Source: Pseudomonas yamanorum (GTDB taxonomy: Bacteria > Pseudomonadota > Gammaproteobacteria > Pseudomonadales > Pseudomonadaceae). Taken from it: DNA of 64,000 nt. The DNA is taken from the NCBI RefSeq assembly GCF_013386765.1, contig NZ_JACARE010000018.1:399525-463524 (forward strand), written 5' to 3'. A program made the translations under genes and the position numbers. Below are positions 54,774 through 63,846 of this stretch, piece by piece. The first letter of the stretch is position 1; every line of letters begins with the position of its first letter. The notes under the pieces are model-generated. The model searched no databases. It saw nothing but the letters and a program-made list of their open reading frames with translations, and was not told the DNA's origin.

Positions 54774-56390
54774 TTGGCCCATCCCGCCCAACGCCGCTGG
54801 TACCTGCCGGTCTTCACCGTCGCCGCCCTGGTGCTGCTGCCGCTGAGCGTCTTGCTGCTGTCGTGGCAAACCATCGACCAACAGATCTGGTCCCATCTGT
54901 GGGAAACCCAGATGCCACGCCTGTTGGGCAACACCTTGACCCTGGTGCTGGGTGTCGGTGTGGGTGTCACGCTGTTGGGCGTCAGCCTGGCCTGGCTGAC
55001 CAGCCTCTGCGAATTCCCCGGCCGGCGCTGGCTCGACTGGGCGTTGATGCTGCCATTCGCGATTCCCGCCTACGTCCTGGCCTTTGTCTTCGTCGGCCTG
55101 CTGGATTTCTCCGGCCCGGTACAAACCCTGCTGCGCGACGTGTTCGGCATGGGCCTGCGCCTGCCCCGCGTGCGATCAACCAGCGGCGTGATCATCGTGC
55201 TGGTGCTGGTGTTCTACCCCTACGTTTATCTGCTGGCGCGCACGGCCTTTCTGGCCCAGGGCAAAGGCCTGATGGAAGCAGCGCGGGTATTGGGCCAGTC
55301 GCCGTGGCAAGCATTCTGGCGGGTGGCCTTGCCCATGGCGCGCCCCGCCATCGGTGCGGGCGTGGCCTTGGCGCTGATGGAGACCCTGGCGGATTTCGGC
55401 GCGGTCTCGGTGTTCAACTTCGATACCTTCACCACCGCCATCTACAAGACCTGGTACGGCTTTTTCAGCCTTTCCAGTGCCGCGCAACTCGCCAGCCTGC
55501 TGTTGCTGGTGGTGATGCTGGTGCTCTACGGCGAACGCCGTGCCCGGGGCGCTAGCCGGCCGAGCAACGAGCGACCTCGCGGCAAGGCGCTTTACCATCT
55601 GCGCGGGTTCAAGGCGCTGGCAGCCAGTGGCTGGTGCGGTTTGGTGTTCGCCTGCGCCTTTGTGATTCCGATGCTGCAGCTGGTGGCCTGGTTCTGGCAG
55701 CGCGGGCGTTTCGACCTGGACGAGCGCTACGCCGGTCTGATCGTCCATACCCTTTACCTGGGCGGCATGGCGGCCCTGATCACCGTTAGCGTGGCGCTGG
55801 TGCTGGCGTTCGCCCATCGTTTGGCGCCTACCCGAGCCATCCGCTCCGGCATCAGCCTGGCCAACGTGGGCTACGCACTGCCGGGCTCGGTGCTGGCGGT
55901 GTCGATCATGTTGGCGTTCAGCTACCTGGACCGTGAACTGGTGATCCCGGTTTCCGGCTGGCTGGGCGGGGCCGGCAAGCCGCTCCTACTGGGCAGCCTG
56001 TCGGCGCTCTTGCTGGCGTATCTGGTGCGTTTCATTGCGGTGGCCTACGGGCCGCTGGAAAACAGCCTGGCGCGAATCCGCCCGTCCTTGCCCGAAGCCG
56101 CGCGCAGTCTGGGGGTCAGCGGGCCGCGACTGTTTTGCAAAGTGTATCTGCCACTCTTGCTGCCGGGCACCCTGAGCGCGGCGTTGCTGGTGTTTGTCGA
56201 TGTGCTCAAGGAAATGCCGGCCACCCTGCTGATGCGCCCGTTCGGCTGGGACACGCTGGCGGTGCGGATTTTTGAGATGACCAGCGAAGGGGAGTGGGCG
56301 CGGGCTTCACTGCCGGCCCTGACCCTGGTGCTGGTGGGCCTGTTACCGGTCATCGGGCTGATCCGACGTTCGGCGAGACGAATCGGCTAG
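54774..56390 (+). CDS. Fe(3+) ABC transporter permease (two fused halves)
   Basis: A 538-residue inner-membrane permease with two homologous six-helix halves, as in FbpB/SfuB. The two EAA coupling loops are EAARVLGQSPWQAFWRVALP (near 180) and EAARSLGVSGPRLFCKVYLP (near 445). The start is probably the TTG at 54774 (giving MAHPAQRRWYLP), because an AGAGA site lies 9 bases upstream and any earlier start runs through the REP element. No ATPase gene follows; it must be supplied from elsewhere. Confidence 0.9.
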   Translation: MAHPAQRRWYLPVFTVAALVLLPLSVLLLSWQTIDQQIWSHLWETQMPRLLGNTLTLVLGVGVGVTLLGVSLAWLTSLCEFPGRRWLDWALMLPFAIPAYVLAFVFVGLLDFSGPVQTLLRDVFGMGLRLPRVRSTSGVIIVLVLVFYPYVYLLARTAFLAQGKGLMEAARVLGQSPWQAFWRVALPMARPAIGAGVALALMETLADFGAVSVFNFDTFTTAIYKTWYGFFSLSSAAQLASLLLLVVMLVLYGERRARGASRPSNERPRGKALYHLRGFKALAASGWCGLVFACAFVIPMLQLVAWFWQRGRFDLDERYAGLIVHTLYLGGMAALITVSVALVLAFAHRLAPTRAIRSGISLANVGYALPGSVLAVSIMLAFSYLDRELVIPVSGWLGGAGKPLLLGSLSALLLAYLVRFIAVAYGPLENSLARIRPSLPEAARSLGVSGPRLFCKVYLPLLLPGTLSAALLVFVDVLKEMPATLLMRPFGWDTLAVRIFEMTSEGEWARASLPALTLVLVGLLPVIGLIRRSARRIG

Positions 56391-56419
56391 GTGCCAGTCC
56401 TACGCCTTGAGGCTACAAT
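56391..56419 (+). promoter_or_regulatory. Predicted sigma70 promoter of gcvT
   Basis: GTGCCA (-35, 4 of 6) at 56391-56396 and TACAAT (-10, 5 of 6) at 56414-56419, with 17 bases between. The -35 begins right after the permease TAG stop. Transcription would start near 56426, leaving a leader of about 120 bases. Confidence 0.55.
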
Positions 56420-56425
56420 GCGCGG

Positions 56426-56546
56426 CATTCGGTGCGGTCGATCTTCCAGGTCGGGTTGCTGAGCCCGGCTGCAGGCCTTGTATTTCAAGGCGTGTGGCCC
56501 GAACGGCAACCGTCCGCACCTTCGCCACGCCCGGAAGGAGAAACCC
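56426..56546 (+). promoter_or_regulatory. Structured 5' leader of gcvT
   Basis: GGTGCGG (56431-56437) can pair with CCGCACC (56514-56520), enclosing CGGG/CCCG and a perfect GCCTTG-TATTT-CAAGGC hairpin (56475-56491). The layout suggests a folded leader RNA. It lacks the sequence features I associate with the glycine riboswitch, so its nature is open. Confidence 0.4.
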
Positions 56547-57629
56547 ATGGGACAGCGCACGCCTCTGTATGACCTGCATCTCGCCCTTGGCGCGAAAATG
56601 GTCGATTTTGGCGGTTGGGATATGCCTTTGCACTACGGCTCGCAGGTTGAGGAGCACCATCAGGTGCGCCGCGACTGCGGGGTGTTTGATGTATCCCATA
56701 TGACCGTGATCGATGTCACAGGCCCCCAGGCCAAGGAATGGCTCCAGCATTTGCTGGCCAATGATGTTGACCGACTGCACGGCTGCGGCCGTGCGTTGTA
56801 CAGCGCCATGCTCAACGAACAGGGCGGCGTGGTGGACGACATGATCGTGTATCGCACCGAGGGCGGTTACCGGCTGGTGGTCAACGCCGCCACCCGCGAC
56901 CAGGACATGGCCTGGATGCAGGGCCGACTCGGCAGCTATCAAGCCCAGCTTCACGAGCGGCCCGAGTTGGCCATGCTCGCCATTCAAGGCCCCCATGCCC
57001 GGCAGAAGATCGCCGAACTGGTGACCCAGTCCCGCGCCACCCTGATCCACCAGCTCAAGCCCTTTGAAGGTTTGGCCGACGGTGATTGGTTTATTGCGCG
57101 CACCGGCTATACCGGTGAAGACGGCCTGGAAATTGTCCTGCCGGCCGATCAGGCCCCGGCGTTTTTCAACGACCTGGTAGGCGCAGGCATTTCGCCGATT
57201 GGCCTCGGCGCCCGCGACACGCTGCGCCTTGAGGCCGGCATGAACCTCTACGGTCAGGATATCCACCAGGACGTATCGCCCTTGGCGGCCAATATGGCCT
57301 GGAGCATCGCCTGGGAGCCGGCCGAGCGAAACTTCATCGGCCGTGCGGCCCTGGAGGCCGAGAAAGCAGCGGGCGTGAAGTCCAAGTTGGTCGGCCTGGT
57401 GCTGGAAGAACGTGGGGTTTTACGCGCGCATCAGGTGGTTCGTATCGCCAATGTTGGCGAAGGAGAGATCACCAGTGGTAGTTTCTCTCCTACGCTAAGC
57501 AAATCCATTGCCCTGGCGCGTGTGCCGTCGGCGACTGCTGACCGGGCCGAGGTGGAAATCCGCGGCAAGTGGTACCCGGTTCGGGTGGTCAAACCGACGT
57601 TCGTGCGCCATGGCAAAACATTGATCTAA
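56547..57629 (+). CDS. gcvT: Aminomethyltransferase (glycine cleavage T protein)
   Basis: A 360-residue enzyme that transfers the methylene group from lipoyl-bound aminomethyl to tetrahydrofolate. MGQRTPLYDLHLALGAKMVDFGGWDMPLHYG and CGVFDVSHM are the folate-site motifs (N-terminal Asp/His region), followed by GLGARDTLRLEAGMNLYGQDI (near 235). AAGGAG lies 7 bases before the ATG. It is followed by gcvH; gcvP is not in the window. Confidence 0.95.
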   Translation: MGQRTPLYDLHLALGAKMVDFGGWDMPLHYGSQVEEHHQVRRDCGVFDVSHMTVIDVTGPQAKEWLQHLLANDVDRLHGCGRALYSAMLNEQGGVVDDMIVYRTEGGYRLVVNAATRDQDMAWMQGRLGSYQAQLHERPELAMLAIQGPHARQKIAELVTQSRATLIHQLKPFEGLADGDWFIARTGYTGEDGLEIVLPADQAPAFFNDLVGAGISPIGLGARDTLRLEAGMNLYGQDIHQDVSPLAANMAWSIAWEPAERNFIGRAALEAEKAAGVKSKLVGLVLEERGVLRAHQVVRIANVGEGEITSGSFSPTLSKSIALARVPSATADRAEVEIRGKWYPVRVVKPTFVRHGKTLI

Positions 57630-57680
57630 CTTTTCCGGCGGGCCGATGGCCGCTGACATTTTTTCTTGAGGACACAGACT

Positions 57681-58064
57681 ATGAGCGATATCCCTGCCGA
57701 CCTGCGTTTTGCCGAAAGTCACGAATGGGCCCGTCTGGAAGCTGACGGCACCGTGACCGTCGGGATCTCGGACCATGCCCAGGAAGCATTGGGGGATGTG
57801 GTGTTTGTTGAGTTGGCCGAGGTGGGCAAAGTGTTTGCCGCAGGTGATACCGCAGGCGTTGTCGAGTCGGTGAAAGCCGCTTCGGATATCTACTCGCCGG
57901 TTGCTGGCGAAGTGATTGCGGTCAACGAAGACCTGAGTGGCGAGCCTGAGCAGTTGAATTCCACGCCTTACAGCGCCTGGATCTTCAAACTCAAGCCAAG
58001 CAACACCGCTGATCTGGAAAAACTGCTGGATGCCGCTGCCTACAAGGCTGCCATCGGCGAGTGA
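57681..58064 (+). CDS. gcvH: Glycine cleavage system H protein
   Basis: A 127-residue lipoyl carrier protein. The lipoylated lysine is Lys65 in [36 protein letters not shown] precedes it. Starts 51 bases after gcvT. The expected downstream gcvP is absent: a perfect hairpin and a convergent gene follow instead. Confidence 0.95.
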   Translation: MSDIPADLRFAESHEWARLEADGTVTVGISDHAQEALGDVVFVELAEVGKVFAAGDTAGVVESVKAASDIYSPVAGEVIAVNEDLSGEPEQLNSTPYSAWIFKLKPSNTADLEKLLDAAAYKAAIGE

Positions 58065-58070
58065 TCCCGC

Positions 58071-58097
58071 TGCGGGAGCCGGCAACCGGCTCCCGCA
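58071..58097. terminator. Perfect hairpin between gcvH and the aminotransferase
   Basis: TGCGGGAGCCGG-CAA-CCGGCTCCCGCA, a 12-base perfect stem 6 bases after the gcvH stop and 9 bases before the convergent gene's stop. No long U-run follows, so termination may be factor-assisted. Confidence 0.55.
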
Positions 58098-58106
58098 AGG
58101 GTTTGA

Positions 58107-59246
58107 TCAGCGCTTCAATACCGCTTTGACTGCTGCTACCGAACGCTCTACGTCCGCTTTCGTCATCGCCGTGAACATCGGCAACGACACAATCAACCGC
58201 CCCACTTTTTCCGCTACCGGGAACATGCCTTCCTTGAATCCCTGCGCCTTGTACAAGCTCAGCAGGTGGATCGGCGGGTAGTGATAGCCAATACCGACGC
58301 CATGGGCCTGCATCTGCTCCATGAACGTGGCGCGTGCCGGCAAACCGTCCTGGCGCTCCGGGAGTACCAACTGGAACAGGTGCCAGTTGCTGTTTTCGAA
58401 ATCGGCCGGTGGCAATTGCGCACCGTACTTCTCTTCAAAGTCACTGCCGAAGCACTCGAAATAGTGCTGCGCCAGTTCCTGGCGGTGGGCGGTGATTTTC
58501 TCGATATGGGCAAATTGACCCAGGCCGATGGCCGCAGCAATGTCGGTCATGTTGAATTTGCCGCCAAGTACGTCCACGTCCAGGCCGTCGAAGCCAGTGC
58601 GGGTCACGCCTTGCAGGCGATATTTTTCGGCCAGGCGCGCTTCTTCAGCGTTGTTCAGCACCAGGCAGCCGCCTTCGGACGACGTGATGTTCTTGTTCGC
58701 CTGGAAGCTGAAGGACACGAAATCGCCCGTGGCACCAATCCGCTGGCCATCCCAGCTGGAACCCAGAGCCTGGGCGGCATCTTCGACGATGCGCAGGTTG
58801 TACTTGTTGGCCAGCGCGTAGAGCAACGGCATGTCCAGCGGCAGGCCGGCCAGGTAAACCGGAATAATCGCCTTGGTGCGTGGCGTGATTGCCGCTTCCA
58901 CCTGGGCCAGGTCGATATTGCGGGTCACCGGGTCAATATCGGCGAACACCGGCGTGGCACCCACCTCGAGGATCACGTTGGCCGTGGCGACCCATGAAAT
59001 CGGCGTAGTAATAACTTCATCTCCAGGCCCGATACCGGCGATGCGCAAGGCAATCTCCATGGTGCAGGTGCCCGAGTTGAAGGTGCGCACCGGACGCCCG
59101 CCAAAGTATTCCGACAACTGCGCTTCGAACGCCTGCACTTTCGGCCCGCTGGTGATCCAGCCGGAGCGCAGTACGTCGCCCACCGCCGAGATGGTGGCTT
59201 CATCGATGGTGGGCTTGGAAAACGGCAGAAAAGGCAGTTGGCTCAT
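58107..59246 (-). CDS. DegT/DnrJ/EryC1/StrS family aminotransferase
   Basis: A 379-residue PLP-dependent sugar aminotransferase like ArnB. FNSGTCTMEIALRIAGIGPGDEVITTP binds PLP phosphate, VEDAAQALGSSWDG carries the Asp, and SFQANKNITSSEGG contains the Schiff-base Lys. It makes aminosugars for lipid A, O-antigen or surface glycans. Start at 59244-59246 (MSQLPFLPFSKPTI) is the family start, although no strong ribosome site is visible; ATGs at 59291 and 59306 are alternatives. No arn or O-antigen genes adjoin. Confidence 0.88.
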   Translation of the reverse strand: MSQLPFLPFSKPTIDEATISAVGDVLRSGWITSGPKVQAFEAQLSEYFGGRPVRTFNSGTCTMEIALRIAGIGPGDEVITTPISWVATANVILEVGATPVFADIDPVTRNIDLAQVEAAITPRTKAIIPVYLAGLPLDMPLLYALANKYNLRIVEDAAQALGSSWDGQRIGATGDFVSFSFQANKNITSSEGGCLVLNNAEEARLAEKYRLQGVTRTGFDGLDVDVLGGKFNMTDIAAAIGLGQFAHIEKITAHRQELAQHYFECFGSDFEEKYGAQLPPADFENSNWHLFQLVLPERQDGLPARATFMEQMQAHGVGIGYHYPPIHLLSLYKAQGFKEGMFPVAEKVGRLIVSLPMFTAMTKADVERSVAAVKAVLKR

Positions 59247-59363
59247 GGCGTTGAAGGCATCCGTTTCAGGTAGACGATGAGAGAAAAGCATATCAATGCC
59301 GGGCATGGTTGCACGGCTCGACTGAATATAGCCTGTCATCTATGAATGAATCGTCATCCTCTG

Positions 59364-59389
59364 GAGAAAATGCCGCCTCGGCAGCGGCA
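59364..59389 (-). terminator. Intrinsic terminator of the outer-membrane barrel gene
   Basis: On the minus strand TGCCGC-TGCCGAG-GCGGCA is followed by TTTTCT, about 16 bases after the stop of the gene at 59405. Confidence 0.7.
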
Positions 59390-59404
59390 CTCCTGGAGCC
59401 TGGT

Positions 59405-60076
59405 TCAGAAGGAAACGCGGGCCTCAAGGAACACATTCTGTTCCTTGAGCTTGCCTTTGAGCTGCTCGTCGCGGGCGTTGATACGGTTGGCGAAAGTGTT
59501 GTAGCCGGTTTCAATCCGGCCCATGTCCACGTAGCGCCAGCCTGTGCCCAGGGTCAGGGTTTCGCTGACCTTGGCGTCCAGCCCGAGGCCCACGTTGTAG
59601 GCGAAGTTGTATTGGCGATTGTCGGCGAAACGCCGGGTCTTGTTGGTCTGGTAACCCTCGGCGTCAATTTGGGCCAATCCCACTCCCGCCATGCCGTAGA
59701 ACGACAGCCACTCGTTGATCGGGATGTTTTTATAACCATTGAGCATCAAGCGCTGGCTGTCGGTCTGCAGGCTGTTGACGTTGGCATTGAATGGCGCCCA
59801 TTGGGATTTGAAGTTCGAATGGCTGGGCGTGGTGTATTCCCCTTCCAGGCGCCAGCCATCGGCAAAGGCATAACCCACGGCAAATGATCCGGTGAACGTT
59901 TTGCTGCTATCGGGGGCCGACACGCGGTCGGTGACGCGCGGGCTGGTCAGCAGCGAGCTGGACAGATTCTGGCGGGCGCTGTTGAGCTTCGCCGACCCGT
60001 ACCAGCTTTCTGCCTGAGCATAAGGGGTGGCAATCGCGGCGAGCAGCAGGGCGCAGGAGAGTTTTTGCATGGTCAT
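59405..60076 (-). CDS. Outer-membrane beta-barrel protein (OmpA-like barrel type)
   Basis: A 223-residue protein with signal MTMQKLSCALLLAAIATPYAQA and an eight-strand-like barrel pattern (SFAVGYAFADGWRLEGEYTT, YGMAGVGLAQIDAEGYQT, YNVGLGLDAKVSETLTLGTGWRYVD). It ends in Phe (ARVSF). No periplasmic OmpA domain follows, so it is a stand-alone barrel. A second ATG two codons downstream (60070) is equally possible. Confidence 0.8.
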   Translation of the reverse strand: MTMQKLSCALLLAAIATPYAQAESWYGSAKLNSARQNLSSSLLTSPRVTDRVSAPDSSKTFTGSFAVGYAFADGWRLEGEYTTPSHSNFKSQWAPFNANVNSLQTDSQRLMLNGYKNIPINEWLSFYGMAGVGLAQIDAEGYQTNKTRRFADNRQYNFAYNVGLGLDAKVSETLTLGTGWRYVDMGRIETGYNTFANRINARDEQLKGKLKEQNVFLEARVSF

Positions 60077-60190
60077 CGATTCACTAGAACTAAAGGAATC
60101 GACAGCTTGTTGCGTGGCGTGCGGGCATCTCGACAGGACTTTTCCTGTTTGGGCGCTGAAACGCCAATATTGACTGTAGGAAAGCCAGGC

Positions 60191-60223
60191 AAAAAAATGC
60201 CGCTCTCAAAGAGCGGCATTTTT
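60191..60223 (-). terminator. Intrinsic terminator of the DUF2388 gene
   Basis: AATGCCGCTC-TCAA-A-GAGCGGCATT with flanking A- and T-runs, 12 bases after the DUF2388 stop on the minus strand. The symmetry would allow termination in either direction. Confidence 0.88.
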
Positions 60224-60234
60224 ATGTGGCGGTG

Positions 60235-60552
60235 TTACTCGGAAGCAATGGCGTTTTTTGCCAGGATCGCGTTAGCTAAATCCATGTCCGTGGCTTTGAG
60301 GCCAGGGTTATCGGCGCGAACCTTCTGCATCGCAGCTTCCAGGTACGGGCCACGGATGCTGCCGTCGCTGGCGACGAAGCTACCGGCGTCGTCCTGGGCG
60401 GCGACCACCATTTTGTGGTCCTTGAACGTCAGGTACGTCGAGCCGGTTGTGGCACCCGATGAGATGACATTACGCCAGAAGCTGTCGGCCATGGCTGAAC
60501 CGACAGGAAGGGAAAGCACAGCGAGGGTAGCGACAGCATATTTTAGACGCAT
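60235..60552 (-). CDS. DUF2388 domain-containing secreted protein (TIGR02448)
   Basis: A 105-residue protein with signal MRLKYAVATLAVLSLPVGSAMA. The mature part, SFWRNVISSGATTGSTYLTF, is typical of a small secreted family widespread in pseudomonads (DUF2388/TIGR02448). LTFKDHKMVVAAQDDAGSFVASDGSIRG follows. Function unknown. The ATG at 60550-60552 removes an upstream non-conserved stretch. Monocistronic with a strong terminator. Confidence 0.85.
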   Translation of the reverse strand: MRLKYAVATLAVLSLPVGSAMADSFWRNVISSGATTGSTYLTFKDHKMVVAAQDDAGSFVASDGSIRGPYLEAAMQKVRADNPGLKATDMDLANAILAKNAIASE

Positions 60553-60621
60553 GATGGGTGACTCCGACTGGGTTATCTGTACAGTTTGATTGTAGATAGC
60601 CCAGCCGAGTTCCATGGCTGA

Positions 60622-61068
60622 CTAAACAGTTTCAACCTTCAGAATCACGCCGTCCTGACCGATGACACGCACATGTGCTCCCACGGGCGCGTCCGGGCCG
60701 GCTGCGATCCATACGCCATCGCCGATCTTGATCTTCCCACGGCCCTCGATAATTGCCTGATGCACCACAAAGGTGCGCCCAATCAACTCCGAACCGCGCA
60801 TGTTCAGCCCCGGCTGGTCGCTGACCTTGGCGCTGCTGCGCTGGCGTCTCCACCAGTACACCGCCGTCAGGATCGACAACACCGCGAACAGCAGCAGTTG
60901 CCACTCCAGCCCGAGGCTCGGAACCAGGAACTTGATCACGCCCACGGCTGCCGCAGCGATACCCATCCACAGCAGATAACCACCGGCACCGAACACTTCA
61001 AGAATCAACAGCACGGTGCCCAGTGCCAGCCAGTCCCAAAACGACAGGTGCTGCAGGAATTCCCACAT
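60622..61068 (-). CDS. NfeD family membrane protein
   Basis: A 148-residue short NfeD protein: two or three N-terminal membrane helices (LALGTVLLILEVFGAGGYLLW) and a C-terminal OB-fold (LIGRTFVVHQAIIEGRGKIKIG, DGVWIAAGPDAPVG). NfeD proteins partner with SPFH proteins in the inner membrane; the SPFH gene lies 10 bases upstream in the same operon. Confidence 0.92.
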   Translation of the reverse strand: MWEFLQHLSFWDWLALGTVLLILEVFGAGGYLLWMGIAAAAVGVIKFLVPSLGLEWQLLLFAVLSILTAVYWWRRQRSSAKVSDQPGLNMRGSELIGRTFVVHQAIIEGRGKIKIGDGVWIAAGPDAPVGAHVRVIGQDGVILKVETV

Positions 61069-61078
61069 GGTGCGTGCC

Positions 61079-61999
61079 TCAGGCTTTCTTGTTGTCGAAG
61101 GTGGCCTTGACGATCTCGCCGATGCCGCCGACAGCGCCGATCACCTGGCTGGCTTCCAGCGGCATCAGGATCACCTTGCTGTTGTTGGCCGACGCCAGCT
61201 TGCCGAGGGCGTCGATGTATTTCTGGGCGACAAAGTAGTTGATGGCCTGCACGTTACCGGTGGCGATTGCTTCCGATACCACCTGGGTGGCGCGGGCTTC
61301 AGCTTCGGCCTGACGTTCGCGGGCCTCGGATTCCAGGAACGCGGCCTGACGACCGCCTTCTGCCTCAAGAATCTGCGCCTGCTTCTTGCCTTCGGCGGTC
61401 AGGATTGCGGACGCTCGCAGGCCTTCGGCTTCGAGGATCTGTGCGCGCTTGATCCGCTCGGCCTTCATCTGGCCGGACATGGCGGCCATCAGGTCGGCGG
61501 GCGGGCTGATGTCCTTGATCTCGATCCGGGTGATCTTGATGCCCCACGGTGCGGTGGCTTCGTCGACGGTGCGCAGCAGTTTCTCGTTGATGCCATCCCG
61601 CTGGCTGAGCATCGCGTCCAGCTCCATGGAGCCGAGCACGGTACGGATGTTGGTTTGCAGCAGGTTGCGGATGGCGTGCTCGAGGTTGTTTACCTCGTAG
61701 GCAGCCTGGGCGGTGTTGACCACCTGGAAGAAGCACACGGCGTCGATCTGTACCGTGGCGTTGTCGGCGGTGATGACTTCCTGGGGCGGAATGTCCAGCA
61801 CGCTTTCCATCACGTTGATCTTGCGACCGATGCGGTCCATGACCGGGATGATGATATTCAGGCCCGGCTTGAGGGTGTTGGTGTAGCGGCCGAAGCGTTC
61901 GACCGTCCACTGGTAACCCTGTGGAACGACCTTGAAGCCCATGAAGAGGATGGCGACGGCCAAGCCTACAAATAGCAGCAGTACGGTTCCGATCTGCAT
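61079..61999 (-). CDS. SPFH/Band 7 protein (stomatin/QmcA-like)
   Basis: A 306-residue inner-membrane scaffold protein: one N-terminal helix ([20 protein letters not shown]), a PHB/Band 7 domain ([25 protein letters not shown]), and a long coiled coil rich in Ala and Glu ([20 protein letters not shown]). It forms oligomeric cages that organise membrane domains and associates with proteases. First of a two-gene operon with the NfeD gene. Confidence 0.93.
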   Translation of the reverse strand: MQIGTVLLLFVGLAVAILFMGFKVVPQGYQWTVERFGRYTNTLKPGLNIIIPVMDRIGRKINVMESVLDIPPQEVITADNATVQIDAVCFFQVVNTAQAAYEVNNLEHAIRNLLQTNIRTVLGSMELDAMLSQRDGINEKLLRTVDEATAPWGIKITRIEIKDISPPADLMAAMSGQMKAERIKRAQILEAEGLRASAILTAEGKKQAQILEAEGGRQAAFLESEARERQAEAEARATQVVSEAIATGNVQAINYFVAQKYIDALGKLASANNSKVILMPLEASQVIGAVGGIGEIVKATFDNKKA

Positions 62000-62058
62000 A
62001 ACGATTCCTTGTCTGGTGTTGGCGGTAACGCGAGGTTTGACCGATTGTAACGGTGTTG

Positions 62059-63762
62059 TCAGGGATAAGGACGGTTTACCGGCCCATCAAGCAAAGGATT
62101 TGTTTCTGAATCCCCAGGCGTCACTCGCAGTACTTCTTCCAGCGTTGTCAGCCCGGCCATGACCTTGCGCGTGCCGGCAGACCGCAAGCTGCACATTCCC
62201 TGGTCCAGGGCCGCGCGGCGCAGTGCCTGGATGTCGGCGCCCGGGGTGATCAGGGCCTTTAGACGGTCGTTCAGCAGCATGACTTCATAGATCCCGGCCC
62301 GCCCTTGATAGCCGCTTTCCCGACAGTCCCCGCAGCCCACAGCCTCATAGACCTGCCCGGCAGGCCGCTTGCAGTGTGGGCACAACAGCCGCACCAGGCG
62401 CTGGGCCATCACCCCCAGCAGCGTCGCATTGATCAGGTAATGGGGAATGCCCAGTTCCAGCAGGCGGCTGATGGCACCGGGGGCGTCGTTGGTGTGCAGC
62501 GTCGACAGCACCAGGTGTCCGGTGAGGGCGGCCTGGATCGCCATTTCTGCGGTTTCCAGGTCGCGAATCTCGCCGATCATGATGATGTCCGGGTCCTGGC
62601 GCATCAGCGCGCGGATGCCGCTGGCGAAGGTCAGGTCGATGTTGTGCTGGACCTGCATCTGGTTGAAGGCCGGCTCGACCATCTCGATCGGGTCTTCGAC
62701 GGTGCACAGGTTGACCTCCCGGGTGGCCAGTTGCTTGAGCGTGGTGTACAGGGTGCTGGTCTTGCCCGAGCCGGTGGGGCCGGTGACCAGGATGATGCCA
62801 TTGGCCTGGCCGGTCATGGATTGCCAGCGTTGCAGGTCGTCGCTGGAGAGCCCCAGTTGCTGGACGTCCTTGTGCAGCACCTGCGGGTCGAAAATCCGCA
62901 TCACCAGCTTTTCGCCGAAGGCCGTGGGCAGGGTCGACAGGCGTAGTTCCACTTCACCGCCTGCGGGGCTTTTGGTCTTCACCCGGCCGTCCTGGGGTTT
63001 GCGTTTTTCTGCCACGTTCATCCGGCCGAGGCTTTTCAGGCGGCTGACCACCGCCGTCGTGACCTGGGACGGGAATTGATAGACGTCATGCAGCAGCCCA
63101 TCAATGCGAAACCGCACGCGGCCCTGGTCGCGGCCGGGCTCGATATGGATATCACTGGCCCGCTGGTCGAAAGCGTACTGCAGCAGCCAGTCGACGATAT
63201 TGACGATGTGCGCGTCATTGGCGTCGGGCTCCTGGTCGCTGGCGCCGAGGTTGAGCAATTGCTCGATGCTGGGTGAACCGGCTGTTTTTTGATCGACCGC
63301 GCCGCTGACCGATTTCGCCAGCCGGTAAAATTCCACCGTGCAGCGCTGGATAGCCTGGGGATTGGCGACCACACGCCGGATGGAGCGCTTCAAGACCTGG
63401 GCCAGGCCGGCTTCCCAACTGCTCACGTAGGGTTGGGCACTGGCGACGGTGACGCTGTGGGCGTCGACCGCAACCGCCAGGATCCTGTGCCGCTGGGCAA
63501 AGGCGTAGGACATCAGCGGCACCACCGCCGCGACATCGATTTTCAACGGGTCGATACGCAGGTAAGGCTGGCCACAGTGTCGGGCGAGCCATTCGGTGAG
63601 GGTTTCCAGGGAGGGGCCATGGCTGGCAATGCATTCAAGAGGGTGCAGCCCGCTGTTGGCCGGTACGTTCAGATCGGCGGGCACTACGCCCTGGTCGATC
63701 AGGGCTGGCAACAACTGATGGATTTCCAGCCAGCGATCCTGGGTGTTTGGCGCAACGGACAT
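62059..63762 (-). CDS. GspE/PilB-type secretion or pilus assembly ATPase
   Basis: A 567-residue assembly ATPase. The N-terminal GspE_N domain (to about 150) precedes [20 protein letters not shown], Walker [19 protein letters not shown] (near 325), the Asp box [17 protein letters not shown] and the Walker B region [21 protein letters not shown]...CGDC (near 475-495) is the tetracysteine zinc motif of this family. No pseudopilin, GspF or secretin gene adjoins it, so the machine served is unknown. Confidence 0.9.
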   Translation of the reverse strand: MSVAPNTQDRWLEIHQLLPALIDQGVVPADLNVPANSGLHPLECIASHGPSLETLTEWLARHCGQPYLRIDPLKIDVAAVVPLMSYAFAQRHRILAVAVDAHSVTVASAQPYVSSWEAGLAQVLKRSIRRVVANPQAIQRCTVEFYRLAKSVSGAVDQKTAGSPSIEQLLNLGASDQEPDANDAHIVNIVDWLLQYAFDQRASDIHIEPGRDQGRVRFRIDGLLHDVYQFPSQVTTAVVSRLKSLGRMNVAEKRKPQDGRVKTKSPAGGEVELRLSTLPTAFGEKLVMRIFDPQVLHKDVQQLGLSSDDLQRWQSMTGQANGIILVTGPTGSGKTSTLYTTLKQLATREVNLCTVEDPIEMVEPAFNQMQVQHNIDLTFASGIRALMRQDPDIIMIGEIRDLETAEMAIQAALTGHLVLSTLHTNDAPGAISRLLELGIPHYLINATLLGVMAQRLVRLLCPHCKRPAGQVYEAVGCGDCRESGYQGRAGIYEVMLLNDRLKALITPGADIQALRRAALDQGMCSLRSAGTRKVMAGLTTLEEVLRVTPGDSETNPLLDGPVNRPYP

Positions 63763-63846
63763 GGTGACATTCCTGGGCAACGGTTAGGCGTAGTCCTCAG
63801 GCTAGTCACCCTTTGCCGTTCGGCTTCCAGGGTTTATTGCAGGCTT

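Noticed and set aside
56426..56546. Glycine riboswitch before gcvT
   Set aside because: Structure is likely, but the conserved aptamer sequence was not seen, so it is listed only as a structured leader.
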